A stretch of DNA of 64,000 bases from Streptomyces tardus (lineage in GTDB: Bacteria > Actinomycetota > Actinomycetes > Streptomycetales > Streptomycetaceae). The notes beneath the pieces were generated by a model. The model worked only from the letters and a program-made list of their open reading frames with translations. It made no database searches and had not been told where the DNA came from. Below, piece after piece: positions 10,840 through 19,744 of this stretch. How positions within the stretch are numbered: position 1 is the stretch's first letter; every line of letters starts with the position of its first letter. The position numbers were made by a program, and so were the translations under genes. The stretch spans positions 4,195,629 to 4,259,628 of the forward strand of contig NZ_JAELVF020000001.1 of NCBI RefSeq assembly GCF_018101125.2, read 5' to 3'.

Positions 10840-11922
10840 TCAGTTGCCGCCGCGCGGCAGGACGGTGGCGAGCACCTCGGGCAGCGCGGCCCAGTCCGAG
10901 GTCACGGTGGTGGCGTGGACTCCCGCCGCCAGCTCCGCGACCCGCCCCGCGGCCTCCTCCGGACTCGGCTCCCGGGCGTCGATCGCCGGCGCCACCCCAT
11001 GGGCCGAGGTCGCCACCAGCAGATAGTTGCGCTCGGCGTACCAGGCAGTGTCGATCGTCTCGCCCGCGTAGGCGGAGGCGTCACCGTCGAAGACCACGAA
11101 CCAGGGCCGCAGCGCGGCTTCGTACCGCTCCTCCCGAGGGTCGCCGGCCTCCGCCCCGAGGACGGCGGGGAACGCGGTGGCCGTGTCGAGTTCCCCCTCC
11201 CCGGCCCTGGTGTGCAGATGGCGGGCGTACTCCTCGTCCGTCCACAGATCGTCGAAGGGGTTGCCCTGCTCGACGGTGCCGGGGATGAGGTGGATCAGGA
11301 ACTTCCCGGCCAGCGCGTCCCGGGACGGAAAGCCGTCGGCGCGTACGGCGTCGTCCAACGTCGCGTGCTCGCCGAGCAGTTGGGACGGGCGGTGGACCGC
11401 GTCGCCGAGCTTCTCGGCGACCAGCGCGTCGAACTCGACGGGGCCGCGACCGCCGACCGCGTTGAAACCGTCCTTCATCTCGAGCTTCAACTGGATCGGC
11501 CGGTGGCCGGGGTTGGCCTCGCTCCAGGTGCGCAGATCGGTCAGGCAGCCCGCCAGGTCCCGGTCGCGGTCGCCGTTCTCCAGCTCCTCGGGAGTGGCGG
11601 CGTTGGTGCAGTTGTTGTTGTTGCCCAGCGGGTTGTCGTGCGAGACGCGCCAGCCGCCGCCGAAGTTGTTGGTCCAGACGTCGAACTCCAGCAGGCCCGC
11701 GCCGGAGTCCAGGGCCTGCCCGACGTAGGGGAACGTCGCCTTCTCGTACGCGTTGTGCACCCCCACGCCGGTGGTGGCGGAGTAGGGGCCGGGGTCGGCC
11801 TGCGCGGCGCCGGCCGGGGAGTGCAGCGCGGTCGCGGCGACCACCGCGAGCGCGGCGGTGCACAGCAGTGCGGTCGTACGGGATCTGGAGCGGAAGAGAC
11901 GCACGGGGGACCACCTTCGCAT
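10840..11922 (-). CDS. Secreted PI-PLC-like (X domain) phosphodiesterase
   Basis: The product is about 360 residues with an export signal (TTALLCTAALAVVAATAL). It then shows a phosphatidylinositol-specific phospholipase C X-like barrel: GVHNAYEK and WRVSHDNPLG hold the two catalytic His residues, and LLEFDVW and LKLEMKDG supply acidic residues. Targets of such actinobacterial proteins are not established. An in-frame TTG at 11937 is an alternative start; neither start has a clear ribosome site. Confidence 0.78.
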   Translation of the reverse strand: MRRWSPVRLFRSRSRTTALLCTAALAVVAATALHSPAGAAQADPGPYSATTGVGVHNAYEKATFPYVGQALDSGAGLLEFDVWTNNFGGGWRVSHDNPLGNNNNCTNAATPEELENGDRDRDLAGCLTDLRTWSEANPGHRPIQLKLEMKDGFNAVGGRGPVEFDALVAEKLGDAVHRPSQLLGEHATLDDAVRADGFPSRDALAGKFLIHLIPGTVEQGNPFDDLWTDEEYARHLHTRAGEGELDTATAFPAVLGAEAGDPREERYEAALRPWFVVFDGDASAYAGETIDTAWYAERNYLLVATSAHGVAPAIDAREPSPEEAAGRVAELAAGVHATTVTSDWAALPEVLATVLPRGGN

Positions 11923-12192
11923 GGGGGAGCGGCTCAATCGCCGGACAGCGTAAGGCAGTTGGATGGATCTGCCACCAGTGCGGGATGAACTCCCGGAGTT
12001 CCCCCGGCGACCGCCGCCCCGCCGTCGTTCCTCGACGGACTGACGCGCCCCTGCGCGCCCCGACGGACCGACGCCCCGACGGACCCGATCCGGCCCGTGC
12101 CCGTCCCGCGAATCTGTTCCGGCAGCACGGCACGGCCTGCGGAATCGTCGGGAGTCGAAGGGCGAGCGGATCGGGGCCGTGTCGCGGGTCGT

Positions 12193-13545
12193 TCAGGCGA
12201 CCACCCGGAGTGCGGCCTGCGCGTTCGCCGGCAGCCGGAAGTCGCGGCAGATCGCGGCGCTGGCCCGGCGCGCGGACCGCAGCGCCCCCTGCGCGGTGCT
12301 GGTGTCCCGGTGGTCGCCACACACGTACAGGCCGGCCAGCACCCGTACCGCGCGTGCGCTGTCGTGCGGCGCGGGCATCGCCGGTACCGCTCTGCGGTCC
12401 TGGTACGCGGCCAGCAGCTCCCAGCTCTCGGCCGAGGTGCCGTGCAGCGCGGCGAGTTGGGGCCGCGCGGCACGGTCGAGCGCCGGCACCGGTTCGTGTG
12501 CCGCGCGGCCGAGCACCACCGAGGTGACCAGGGTGCGACCGGGCAGCGCGCGGGAGGGGTCGACGGCGGAGGCGACCGAGGAGTGCGTCAGCGGTCCGCG
12601 CTGCTCTCCGTCCAGCAGCAGTGAGGTGCGCAGGGCGTCGCAGCCGGGGGGCGCGGAATCGGCCGCGTGGTGCAGCACGGTGACCGGGTGGAAGTCGGGC
12701 ACGCGCAGACCGGGCAGCAGCTCCGCGGCGTCCGTCGCGCCGGTGGCGATCAGCACCGCGCGGCAGCCGAGCCGGCCGTGTGCCTCGGTTTCGACGGCGT
12801 TGACCGCCACCGACACCGCGCGCACCCCCGTGCGCACAGTGCCGGGCGGCAGCGACTGGGCCAGCAGCTCGGGGACGGCCTGCGCGCCGCCCGCGGGCAG
12901 GCACAGGCCGCGGCGGGCGAAAGCCCGAAGTGCCTGGTCCACCACGCGACTCGACGTGCCGAGGTCGGGGTCGCCGAGCAGTGCCGACACCAGGGGACGG
13001 AGCTGACCGTCGACCGTGCGGCCGGGGACACCGCGTGCCGTCAGCGCTCGGCCGGCAGGGAGCTCCTCCCGCAGCTCCAGGCGGGCGAGCGGCGTGCAGG
13101 CGAGCCGGGAGAGCTGGTGGCGCAGCCTCGCCGAGTCCAGCGCTCCCGCCAGGGCGCGCGCCCTGGTGCGTGCGCCCCCCGTGCCACCTCCGACGCGCAG
13201 CGCGTGGCTGCCACTGATCCGTACGCTGCGCTCCGCCCCGCGCAGCACCGCGCCCGGTGCGAACGGCCGCAGGGAGAGCGCGGCGAGCGGCGCCGGCCCC
13301 GAACGAGGCCCGAGCTCGGGGCTGTCCGCGCAGAGCAACTGGCCGCCCCGGTCCAGGCGGTAGCCGTCGACGCGGTCCGTCGCCATCCGGCCGCCGACGC
13401 TCTCGCCGGCTTCCAGCACAGTGACCGTCAGCCCCGCGCCGGTCAGATGGACGGCGGCGGCGAGACCCGCGAGCCCGGCTCCGATGATGACGACGTCGCA
13501 GTCCGCGGACCGTCCTGACGCAGTCGCTGGCGCGGCACTGAGCAC
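12193..13545 (-). CDS. FAD-dependent amine oxidase/phytoene desaturase-like oxidoreductase
   Basis: The 450-residue product has the N-terminal Rossmann FAD motif VVIIGAGLAGLAAAVHL and the following GGRMATDRVDGYRLDRGGQLL, diagnostic of the flavin amine oxidase/CrtI superfamily. It also has a C-terminal VCGDHRDTSTAQGALRS loop that contacts FAD. The GTG at 13545 has a good GGGGAGG ribosome site; the frame stays open upstream but without family similarity. There are no carotenoid genes nearby, so the substrate is unknown. Confidence 0.82.
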   Translation of the reverse strand: MLSAAPATASGRSADCDVVIIGAGLAGLAAAVHLTGAGLTVTVLEAGESVGGRMATDRVDGYRLDRGGQLLCADSPELGPRSGPAPLAALSLRPFAPGAVLRGAERSVRISGSHALRVGGGTGGARTRARALAGALDSARLRHQLSRLACTPLARLELREELPAGRALTARGVPGRTVDGQLRPLVSALLGDPDLGTSSRVVDQALRAFARRGLCLPAGGAQAVPELLAQSLPPGTVRTGVRAVSVAVNAVETEAHGRLGCRAVLIATGATDAAELLPGLRVPDFHPVTVLHHAADSAPPGCDALRTSLLLDGEQRGPLTHSSVASAVDPSRALPGRTLVTSVVLGRAAHEPVPALDRAARPQLAALHGTSAESWELLAAYQDRRAVPAMPAPHDSARAVRVLAGLYVCGDHRDTSTAQGALRSARRASAAICRDFRLPANAQAALRVVA

Positions 13546-13782
13546 ATGCCCTCCCCGAGGTGAGTGCCGTTGGCGGACGAGGGTCTCCGGGCCGTCCCGC
13601 CTCCTCGGCGCGACTCGCCGGACACACCCCTCATGCCCCCAACCGGCGCAGGAAATACCCGAATCGGCCCCGACCCTAGCCCCGGTCGGGAGCCGCGACG
13701 GGGGCACGCCGGGCGGCGCGTGGTCGCACACCGGTCGCACAGCTCGTACGGCCGGACACGTTCCGTGTGCGCGGCCGGCCGC

Positions 13783-13805
13783 GGGCCGCCCGTACGGGCC
13801 GGCCC
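13783..13805 (-). terminator. Possible terminator hairpin after the TIGR01777 gene
   Basis: GGGCCG-CCCGT pairs with ACGGG-(C)-CGGCCC, an 11-bp stem with one bulge and no natural loop. There is no U tract. It lies 33 bp beyond the stop of the upstream minus-strand gene. Confidence 0.4.
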
Positions 13806-13837
13806 CAACCCCCGTGAGCGGGCCGGGTGTTCGCCGG

Positions 13838-14740
13838 CTACTTCAGCGCGGACCTGATCGCGTCCTCGACACCGGGGAAGGCGAAGGTGAAGCCGGACTC
13901 CAACAGCCTTGTGGGGACGACCCGTTGGGAACCCAGCACCTCCTGCGAGAACTCCCCGAGCGCCACCTTCAGCGCGAGCGAGGGGACCATCGCCACGGTG
14001 GGCCGCCGCAGCACCCGGCCCATCGCCGCCGTGACCTCGCGGTTGGTCACCGGGTCGGGGGCGGTCAGGTTGAACGGCCCGGACAGGCCGTCGGTCTCCA
14101 GCAGATGCCGCAGCGCGGCGATGTGGTCGTGCAGCGCGATGAAGCTCCAGTACTGACGGCCGCTGCCCAGCCGTCCGCCCAGCCCCGCCCTGAAGATCGG
14201 GAACAGCCGCCCCCACGCGCCGCCCTCCTGGGCGACCACAAGTCCCGTACGCGCGAAGGCAGTTCGCACCCCGGCCTCGCTCGCGGGCGCAGCCGAGGCC
14301 TCCCACTCCTCGCACAGCGAGGGCAGGAAACCGCTGCCCGCGCCGTCGCTCTCGTCCACCGCGCGGTCGCCGGTGTCGCCGTACCAGCCGATCGCGCTGC
14401 CGCAGACCAGCACCCGCGGCGGAACGTCCAGCGAGGCCAGCGCCCGGGTCAGCGTCGTGGTGCCGAGCACTCTGCTGTCCCGCAGCTCCTGCTTGTAGGC
14501 GTCCGTCCACCGCTTGTCCGCGATGCCCGCGCCGGCGAGGTGGACGACCCCCTCGCAGCCCACCAGGCCCGCGCTGTCGACCCGCCCCGGGGCGTCCTGC
14601 GAGCCGGGGTGCCATTCCACCTCGTCGCCCTCGCGGGCCGGACGGCGCACCAACCGCACCACTTCGTGCCCGTCGTCGAGCAGGGAACGGCGCAGGGCCG
14701 CACCGATGAGTCCGCCGGAACCGGTGATCGCGATACGCAT
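13838..14740 (-). CDS. TIGR01777 family NAD-dependent epimerase/dehydratase-like protein
   Basis: The 300-residue protein belongs to the extended short-chain dehydrogenase group. It begins MRIAITGSGGLIGAAL (dinucleotide loop), has the family stretch SAIGWYGDTGDR near residue 110 and a C-terminal segment ESGFTFAFPGVEDAI typical of TIGR01777/YfcH proteins. The family is widespread and of unknown substrate. The ATG is preceded at 6 nt by CAGTAT, so a leaderless start is possible. Confidence 0.85.
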   Translation of the reverse strand: MRIAITGSGGLIGAALRRSLLDDGHEVVRLVRRPAREGDEVEWHPGSQDAPGRVDSAGLVGCEGVVHLAGAGIADKRWTDAYKQELRDSRVLGTTTLTRALASLDVPPRVLVCGSAIGWYGDTGDRAVDESDGAGSGFLPSLCEEWEASAAPASEAGVRTAFARTGLVVAQEGGAWGRLFPIFRAGLGGRLGSGRQYWSFIALHDHIAALRHLLETDGLSGPFNLTAPDPVTNREVTAAMGRVLRRPTVAMVPSLALKVALGEFSQEVLGSQRVVPTRLLESGFTFAFPGVEDAIRSALK

Positions 14741-14939
14741 GGCCCCATACTGCGGCACCCGCCTGCCGGGCGCGAGGCCCTGCCCGGCGCTGAGGCGGTG
14801 TCGGCGCGGGGACCTGCCCGGCGCCGGGTCGGGTCGGGCGCGGGGTCCTGCCCGGTCGGGCCCGGTGCGGCGGGAGCCGTCGGCCGCACCCGTCGACAGG
14901 CGTGGTGTGCGGGCGGGTGGGCGGCGGCCGTCGGGAGGG

Positions 14940-15464
14940 TCAGGTGCCGCGGAAGCGCTTCCACAGCCGCGGGTAGCGCTCGGCCAGCACCCGGTCGCTC
15001 TCGAAGTCCAGCGCGGTGCCCGCCGGTTCGTCCGGGGGGTCGGGCAGCGCGAGGTCCGGCAGTTCGTCGCCGGTGAGGATGCTGTACGCGTCGTCGGCGG
15101 CGAAACCGATCTCGTCGCCGTCGCCGTCGAACTCCTCGTCGAAGTCGCCCAGCAGGTCTGCCAGCGCGTCCGGATCGTCGTGCAGCGCACCCTCGAAGAC
15201 CGCCCGCCCCTGGCCGATGAGCCAGCAGCGGAAGGAGTCGAAGACGTCGTCGCCCGCGCCGTCCAGGAGGACCCACGCCGCACCCCACAGGTCCCAGCGG
15301 TAGGAACGCAGGAACCGCGCCTCGAAGTGCCGGGCGAAGTCGGTGACGGTGTCGGGATCCAGCTGCACCAGCCGTTCCACCAGCATCTCGGCGTGCTCCT
15401 CCGGATCGCCCTCGGCGGCCCGGCGCGCCTCGTCGATGAGCTCCCAGAACTCGTCCTCGTGCAT
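14940..15464 (-). CDS. DUF4240 domain protein
   Basis: The 174-residue acidic protein begins MHEDEFWELIDEARRAA and has a conserved Trp-rich centre (RSYRWDLWGAAWVLLDG), the pattern of DUF4240 proteins common in streptomycetes. The function is unknown. The segment LLGDFDEEFDGDGDEIGF is strongly acidic. It has no membrane segment or signal peptide and seems monocistronic. Confidence 0.75.
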   Translation of the reverse strand: MHEDEFWELIDEARRAAEGDPEEHAEMLVERLVQLDPDTVTDFARHFEARFLRSYRWDLWGAAWVLLDGAGDDVFDSFRCWLIGQGRAVFEGALHDDPDALADLLGDFDEEFDGDGDEIGFAADDAYSILTGDELPDLALPDPPDEPAGTALDFESDRVLAERYPRLWKRFRGT

Positions 15465-15699
15465 CGTCACGGCACCAGCATCGGCCCTTCCGCACCGGCC
15501 CGCACGCGGAGGCGTCCGGCCGGCCCGACGGTGCGCCCGCGCGGTCGCTCCCGACCCCGTCGCCGGGCTGCACGCGACGTGTCGGCGACCCGCCGGGAAA
15601 TCCGGACAGGAGATGTCGGGATGCGGTGTGAGCGTGGGGGCGAAGCGCGGACACCACACCTCGACCGGGGCCGACGCCCCGTATCCGGACGGAGCACGT

Positions 15700-16623
15700 A
15701 TGACCTCCCGACCCAGCCTCACCGGCAGAATCGCCCTCGTGGCGGGCGCCACCCGGGGTGCCGGCCGCGCCATCGCGGTGGAACTCGGCCGCGCCGGTGC
15801 GACCGTCTACGTCACCGGACGCACCACCCGTACCCGCGTCAGCGAGGTCGGGCGGGCCACCGAGACCATCGAGGAGACCGGCGAACTGGTCACCGCCGCG
15901 GGCGGCACCGGTATCGCCGTACCCACCGACCACCTCGTCGCCGACCAGGTGCGCGACCTCCTCGCACGCGTGGACCGGGAACAGGGCAGGCTCGACATCC
16001 TGGTCAACGACCTGTGGGGCGGCGACCACCTGCTCTCCTGGGGCACCCCTGTCTGGGAGCACGATCTGGAGGCGGGACTGCGGCAGCTGCGGCTCGGCGT
16101 CGAGGCACACCTCGTCACCAGCCACTACGCGCTGCCGCTGCTGATCCGGCACCCTGGCGGACTGCTCGTGGAGGTCACCGACGGAACCGCGGAATACAAC
16201 GCCGACCACTACCGCGAGAACGTCTACTACGACCTGGCCAAGTGCGCGCCCATCCGCCTCGCGTACGGCATCGGCAGCGAACTCGCCCACCACGGCGCCA
16301 CCGCCGTCTGCGTCAGCCCCGGCTGGCTGCGCTCCGAGGCGATGCTGGACACCCACTTCAAGGTGACCGAGGAGAACTGGCGCGAGGGCGCCGAGCAGGA
16401 CGCGGGGTTCGCCGTGTCCGAGAGCCCGGCCTATGTCGCCCGGGGCCTGGCCGCCCTGGCCGCGGACCCGGAGGTCGCGCGCTTCAACCGGGCCTCGCTC
16501 TCCAGCGGCGACCTCGCCAGGGAGTACGGCGTCACCGACACCGACGGCTCCCAACCGGACTGCTGGCGCTATCTGTTGGCGGCGGAGAAGGACCCGACCG
16601 CGGACCCGGAGGACTACCGCTGA
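15700..16623 (+). CDS. Short-chain dehydrogenase/reductase
   Basis: The 307-residue SDR enzyme has the nucleotide motif GATRGAGRAIA (about residues 16-26) and a YDLAK catalytic pair near residue 175. The usual NNAG motif is replaced by NDLWGG, a variant seen in a subgroup of longer actinobacterial SDRs. The ATG at 15700 is preceded by GGAG at a proper distance. Substrate and pathway are unknown. It has no operon partner. Confidence 0.85.
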   Translation: MTSRPSLTGRIALVAGATRGAGRAIAVELGRAGATVYVTGRTTRTRVSEVGRATETIEETGELVTAAGGTGIAVPTDHLVADQVRDLLARVDREQGRLDILVNDLWGGDHLLSWGTPVWEHDLEAGLRQLRLGVEAHLVTSHYALPLLIRHPGGLLVEVTDGTAEYNADHYRENVYYDLAKCAPIRLAYGIGSELAHHGATAVCVSPGWLRSEAMLDTHFKVTEENWREGAEQDAGFAVSESPAYVARGLAALAADPEVARFNRASLSSGDLAREYGVTDTDGSQPDCWRYLLAAEKDPTADPEDYR

Positions 16624-16725
16624 GACGAGCCGTCCTCACGCGTCGCCGAGGCGAGCGGACCGTGCGGACTCGGTCGAGCCCGCGCCCGTCGACTCGCTGG
16701 CCACGGCACGGGCTGTACGGGTGCG

Positions 16726-17754
16726 TCAGCCGCCCTCGTACAGCCGAGCGGTGGCCCGCGCCGCCCGCGCCATCCGCTCCCGCATCGGCGGCGGGGCGAG
16801 CACCTCCACCTCGGGTCCGAGCGCCAGCAGCTGCCCGTACGCCACGTCCATCGTCTCCACCGGGAGCGTGACGGTCAGCCGACCCTCCTCGGCGGGGCCG
16901 GCCGCGGCCACGGCCTCCGCCACCGCGGTGCGGTCGCCGTGCACATGCGGCAGCCGCGCCGCGCCGGCCTCGGAGAGCCGCAGGGTGACGCTCTCGCGCA
17001 GCACCGAACGGGCGAAGGCCGCCGACTGCTCGGCCCAGAACGCGGGCAGGTCGAACTCCCCGTCCCGGTCGAACACCGCCTCACCGACCGTGACCCCGCC
17101 GATCCGGTCGACCCGGTAGATCCGCACCGCAGCGCCGGGGACCCGGGCGGCCAGGTACCAGACCCCGGCCTTGAGCACGAGGCCGTACGGCTCCAACTCC
17201 CGGACCACCTCCTTCCCCGCCCCACCAGCCTCTTGCACCCCGCCTGCCTCCTGCGCGCCGGCCTCCGACGGGCGTCTGCGGTAGCGCACCGTCACCCACC
17301 GGTCGTCCCACACCGCTTCGGCGAGTGTCGGCAGCAGCTCGGGCGCCCGGGGCTCGCGCCACCAGCCGGGAGCGTCCAGATGGAAGCGCTGCGCCATGTT
17401 CGTACGGGCGTCGCGCAGCTCCGGGTTGAGGGCGGCCGACACCTTGAGCGCCGCAGCCGACGCGGCGTCGGCGAGCCCGAGGTCGCGCAGTGCGCTCGGC
17501 ACCCCGGACAGGAAGAGCGCTTCCGCCTCCTCGCGGCCCATGCCGGTCAGCCGAGTACGGTACCCGCCCACCAGCCGGTACCCGCCCAGGCGGCCCCGGT
17601 CGGCGTAGACCGGCACACCCGCCTCGGAGAGCGCGGCCACGTCGCGGGCCACGGTGCGCTCCGAGACCTCCAGCTCGGCTGCGAGCTCGGCGGCGGTCAG
17701 GTGGCGGCGGGTCTGAAGCAGGAGCACCATCTTGATGAGCCGAGAAGCACGCAT
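16726..17754 (-). CDS. WYL-domain HTH transcriptional regulator (YafY type)
   Basis: The 342-residue regulator has an N-terminal DeoR-like HTH (LTAAELAAELEVSERTVARDVAAL, about residues 18-41) and a WYL ligand-sensing domain with KAGVWYLAARV. An insertion rich in QEAGG repeats lies before the WYL core. The start at 17754 is favoured because MRASRLIKMVLLL is the usual N-terminus, and CACAAT lies 6 nt upstream as a possible -10. It diverges from the sodium transporter across 139 bp. A regulatory link is possible but unproven. Confidence 0.83.
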   Translation of the reverse strand: MRASRLIKMVLLLQTRRHLTAAELAAELEVSERTVARDVAALSEAGVPVYADRGRLGGYRLVGGYRTRLTGMGREEAEALFLSGVPSALRDLGLADAASAAALKVSAALNPELRDARTNMAQRFHLDAPGWWREPRAPELLPTLAEAVWDDRWVTVRYRRRPSEAGAQEAGGVQEAGGAGKEVVRELEPYGLVLKAGVWYLAARVPGAAVRIYRVDRIGGVTVGEAVFDRDGEFDLPAFWAEQSAAFARSVLRESVTLRLSEAGAARLPHVHGDRTAVAEAVAAAGPAEEGRLTVTLPVETMDVAYGQLLALGPEVEVLAPPPMRERMARAARATARLYEGG

Positions 17755-17893
17755 CGCCCCATTGTGCGGGCAGCCGCTGACAGCGTTCGCCCGCCGATCA
17801 ACCTCACTCGCCGAACCTCGCGCCGGCACGGGATGTGACAGGCCGACAGCGCAGTTGACGTGCAGCCACCGCCAGTCAGCAAGGATGCAAACT

Positions 17894-19432
17894 ATGGCAA
17901 CTAAACCCCGCGAACAGTGGGGCAGCCGCTACGGATTCCTGATCGCGGCCATCGGTTCGGCGATCGGGCTCGGGAACATCTGGAGATTTCCCGCGGAGGC
18001 CTACCGCAACGGCGGCGGCGCCTTCGTCCTGCCCTACCTCATCGCGCTGGTCTCCGCCGGACTGCCGCTGCTGATCCTGGAGTACACGATCGGCCGTCGC
18101 TACCGGAAGTCCGCGCCCGCCGCGTACCGGGCGATGGCCAAACCCGCCCAGTTCATCGGCTGGTGGCAGGTGGCGATCTGCTTCGTCATCGCCACCTACT
18201 ACGCGGTGATCCTGGCGTGGGCGGTGCGCTTCATCGGCTTCTCCTTCGGTGAGAAGTGGGGCGATGACCCGGACGGCTTCCTCTTCGACACCTTCCTCCA
18301 GCGGGCGGACACCCCGGGCAGCTTCGGAGGCTTCGTCCCGGGCGTCTTCTGGCCGCTGTTGGTGATCTGGGTGATCACCCTGGTCATCCTGGGGCTCGGG
18401 GTGCGGCGCGGCATCGAGACGGCGAACAAGATCTTCGTGCCGATGCTCGTCGTCTTCTTCCTGATCCTGGTGGTCAGGGCCCTCACTCTGGACGGCGCCG
18501 TGGAAGGGCTGAACGCCTTCTTCACCCCGGACTGGGACGCGCTGACCGACGGAGACGTGTGGGTGGCCGCCTACGGGCAGATCTTCTTCTCGCTCTCGGT
18601 CGGCTTCGGCATCATGATCACCTACGCCTCGTATCTGCGCAGTCGCTCCGATCTCAGCGGATCGGCGATGGTGGCCGGCCTGTCCAACAGCTCCTTCGAA
18701 CTCCTCGCCGGGATCGGGGTGTTCTCCACCCTCGGTTTCATGGCGCAGGCGTCGGGGCTGCGGATCGAGGAGTTGGTGAGCGACGGCGTGGGGCTGGCCT
18801 TCGTCGCGTTCCCGACGATCATCTCGCAGATGCCCGCGGGTGCGTTCTTCGGCTTCCTCTTCTTCACCTCGCTGGTCATCTCCGGTCTGACGTCGCTGAT
18901 CAGCATCGTGCAGGTCATCATCGCGGCGGTCGAGGACCGCACCGGCTGGGGGCGCAGACGCACCGTGGCGATCGTCGGCGGTGCGACCGCGCTCGCCTCG
19001 CTGCTCGTGTACCCGCGCGAGGGCGGGCTCTACTTCCTGGACATCGCCGACCGGTTCATCAACCGCTACGGCATCGCGCTCGCCGGGCTCGTCGTCCTGA
19101 TCACCGTCGGCTGGATCCTGCGCAGGCTCAAGCAGCAGCAGGAGGAGGCGGACGCCACCTCGGCGATCCACCTCGGCCGCTGGTGGCGCTTCTGCCTGGG
19201 AGTGATCACCCCGATCGTGCTGGCCGTCTTCCTCGTCGACTCGGTCCGCCAGGAGCTCAACGAGAACTACGAGGGTTACAGCGACGGCTTCGTACTGGCA
19301 GCCGGCTGGGGTGTTGCCGGCGCTGCGCTGCTCTTCGGCATCCTCGTGTCGCTGATCCCCTGGAGGCACGAGCCGGAACCGCCGCCGGGCTCGGTCGCCG
19401 ACGTCGAGAAGAACGAGCGGAGTGGTAGCTGA
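17894..19432 (+). CDS. Sodium-dependent NSS family transporter
   Basis: The 512-residue polytopic protein is of the neurotransmitter:sodium symporter (LeuT-like) family, with the hallmark first helix GFLIAAIGSAIGLGNIWRFP and about 12 helices. It should import an amino acid with Na+. The ATG at 17894 has AAGGA upstream at a suitable distance. The stop overlaps the next ATG by one base (TGATG), and that next gene is the small MetS-like subunit. This points to the methionine/alanine importer subgroup known in corynebacteria (MetPS). Confidence 0.92.
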   Translation: MATKPREQWGSRYGFLIAAIGSAIGLGNIWRFPAEAYRNGGGAFVLPYLIALVSAGLPLLILEYTIGRRYRKSAPAAYRAMAKPAQFIGWWQVAICFVIATYYAVILAWAVRFIGFSFGEKWGDDPDGFLFDTFLQRADTPGSFGGFVPGVFWPLLVIWVITLVILGLGVRRGIETANKIFVPMLVVFFLILVVRALTLDGAVEGLNAFFTPDWDALTDGDVWVAAYGQIFFSLSVGFGIMITYASYLRSRSDLSGSAMVAGLSNSSFELLAGIGVFSTLGFMAQASGLRIEELVSDGVGLAFVAFPTIISQMPAGAFFGFLFFTSLVISGLTSLISIVQVIIAAVEDRTGWGRRRTVAIVGGATALASLLVYPREGGLYFLDIADRFINRYGIALAGLVVLITVGWILRRLKQQQEEADATSAIHLGRWWRFCLGVITPIVLAVFLVDSVRQELNENYEGYSDGFVLAAGWGVAGAALLFGILVSLIPWRHEPEPPPGSVADVEKNERSGS

Positions 19433-19641
19433 TGGGCGCCAGCGCGATCATGATGATGGTCTTCGCCGTCCTGCTGCTGTGGGGCGGGATGGTCGCCGCC
19501 ATCCTCAAACTCCGCAGCCACCCCGAGGAGCCCGAGCCCGACGAGGAGCCGGGACGTACGGGGAGCGACGGGCCGGAGGGGAGCGACGGACCGCAGGGGT
19601 ACGACGGGCCGGAGGGTTACGGCGCACACCCGCGCCCCTGA
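19432..19641 (+). CDS. Methionine/alanine importer small subunit (MetS-like)
   Basis: The 69-residue protein has one membrane helix (SAIMMMVFAVLLLWGGMVAAI) and a hydrophilic tail, as in MetS of the corynebacterial MetPS importer. Its ATG overlaps the stop of the NSS transporter, so the two are translationally coupled. The tail is extended by three near-repeats of GSDGPE/GYDGPE, longer than I expect for this family. A strong bidirectional terminator follows 25 bp after the stop. Confidence 0.85.
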   Translation: MGASAIMMMVFAVLLLWGGMVAAILKLRSHPEEPEPDEEPGRTGSDGPEGSDGPQGYDGPEGYGAHPRP

Positions 19642-19666
19642 CTGCCGCACACGCCCCCGCACACGC

Positions 19667-19705
19667 GAAGGTGCCCCGGAACTCACCGAGTTCCGGGGCA
19701 CCTTC
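19667..19705. terminator. Bidirectional terminator between metS-like gene and aceE
   Basis: A perfect 18-bp stem, GAAGGTGCCCCGGAACTC (19667-19684) with 19688-19705, closes on a 3-nt ACC loop. It lies between two convergent genes. Confidence 0.9.
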
Positions 19706-19744
19706 ACCGTGGTGTGGTTGCTGCTCGCGCGTCCGCGCGGGCGA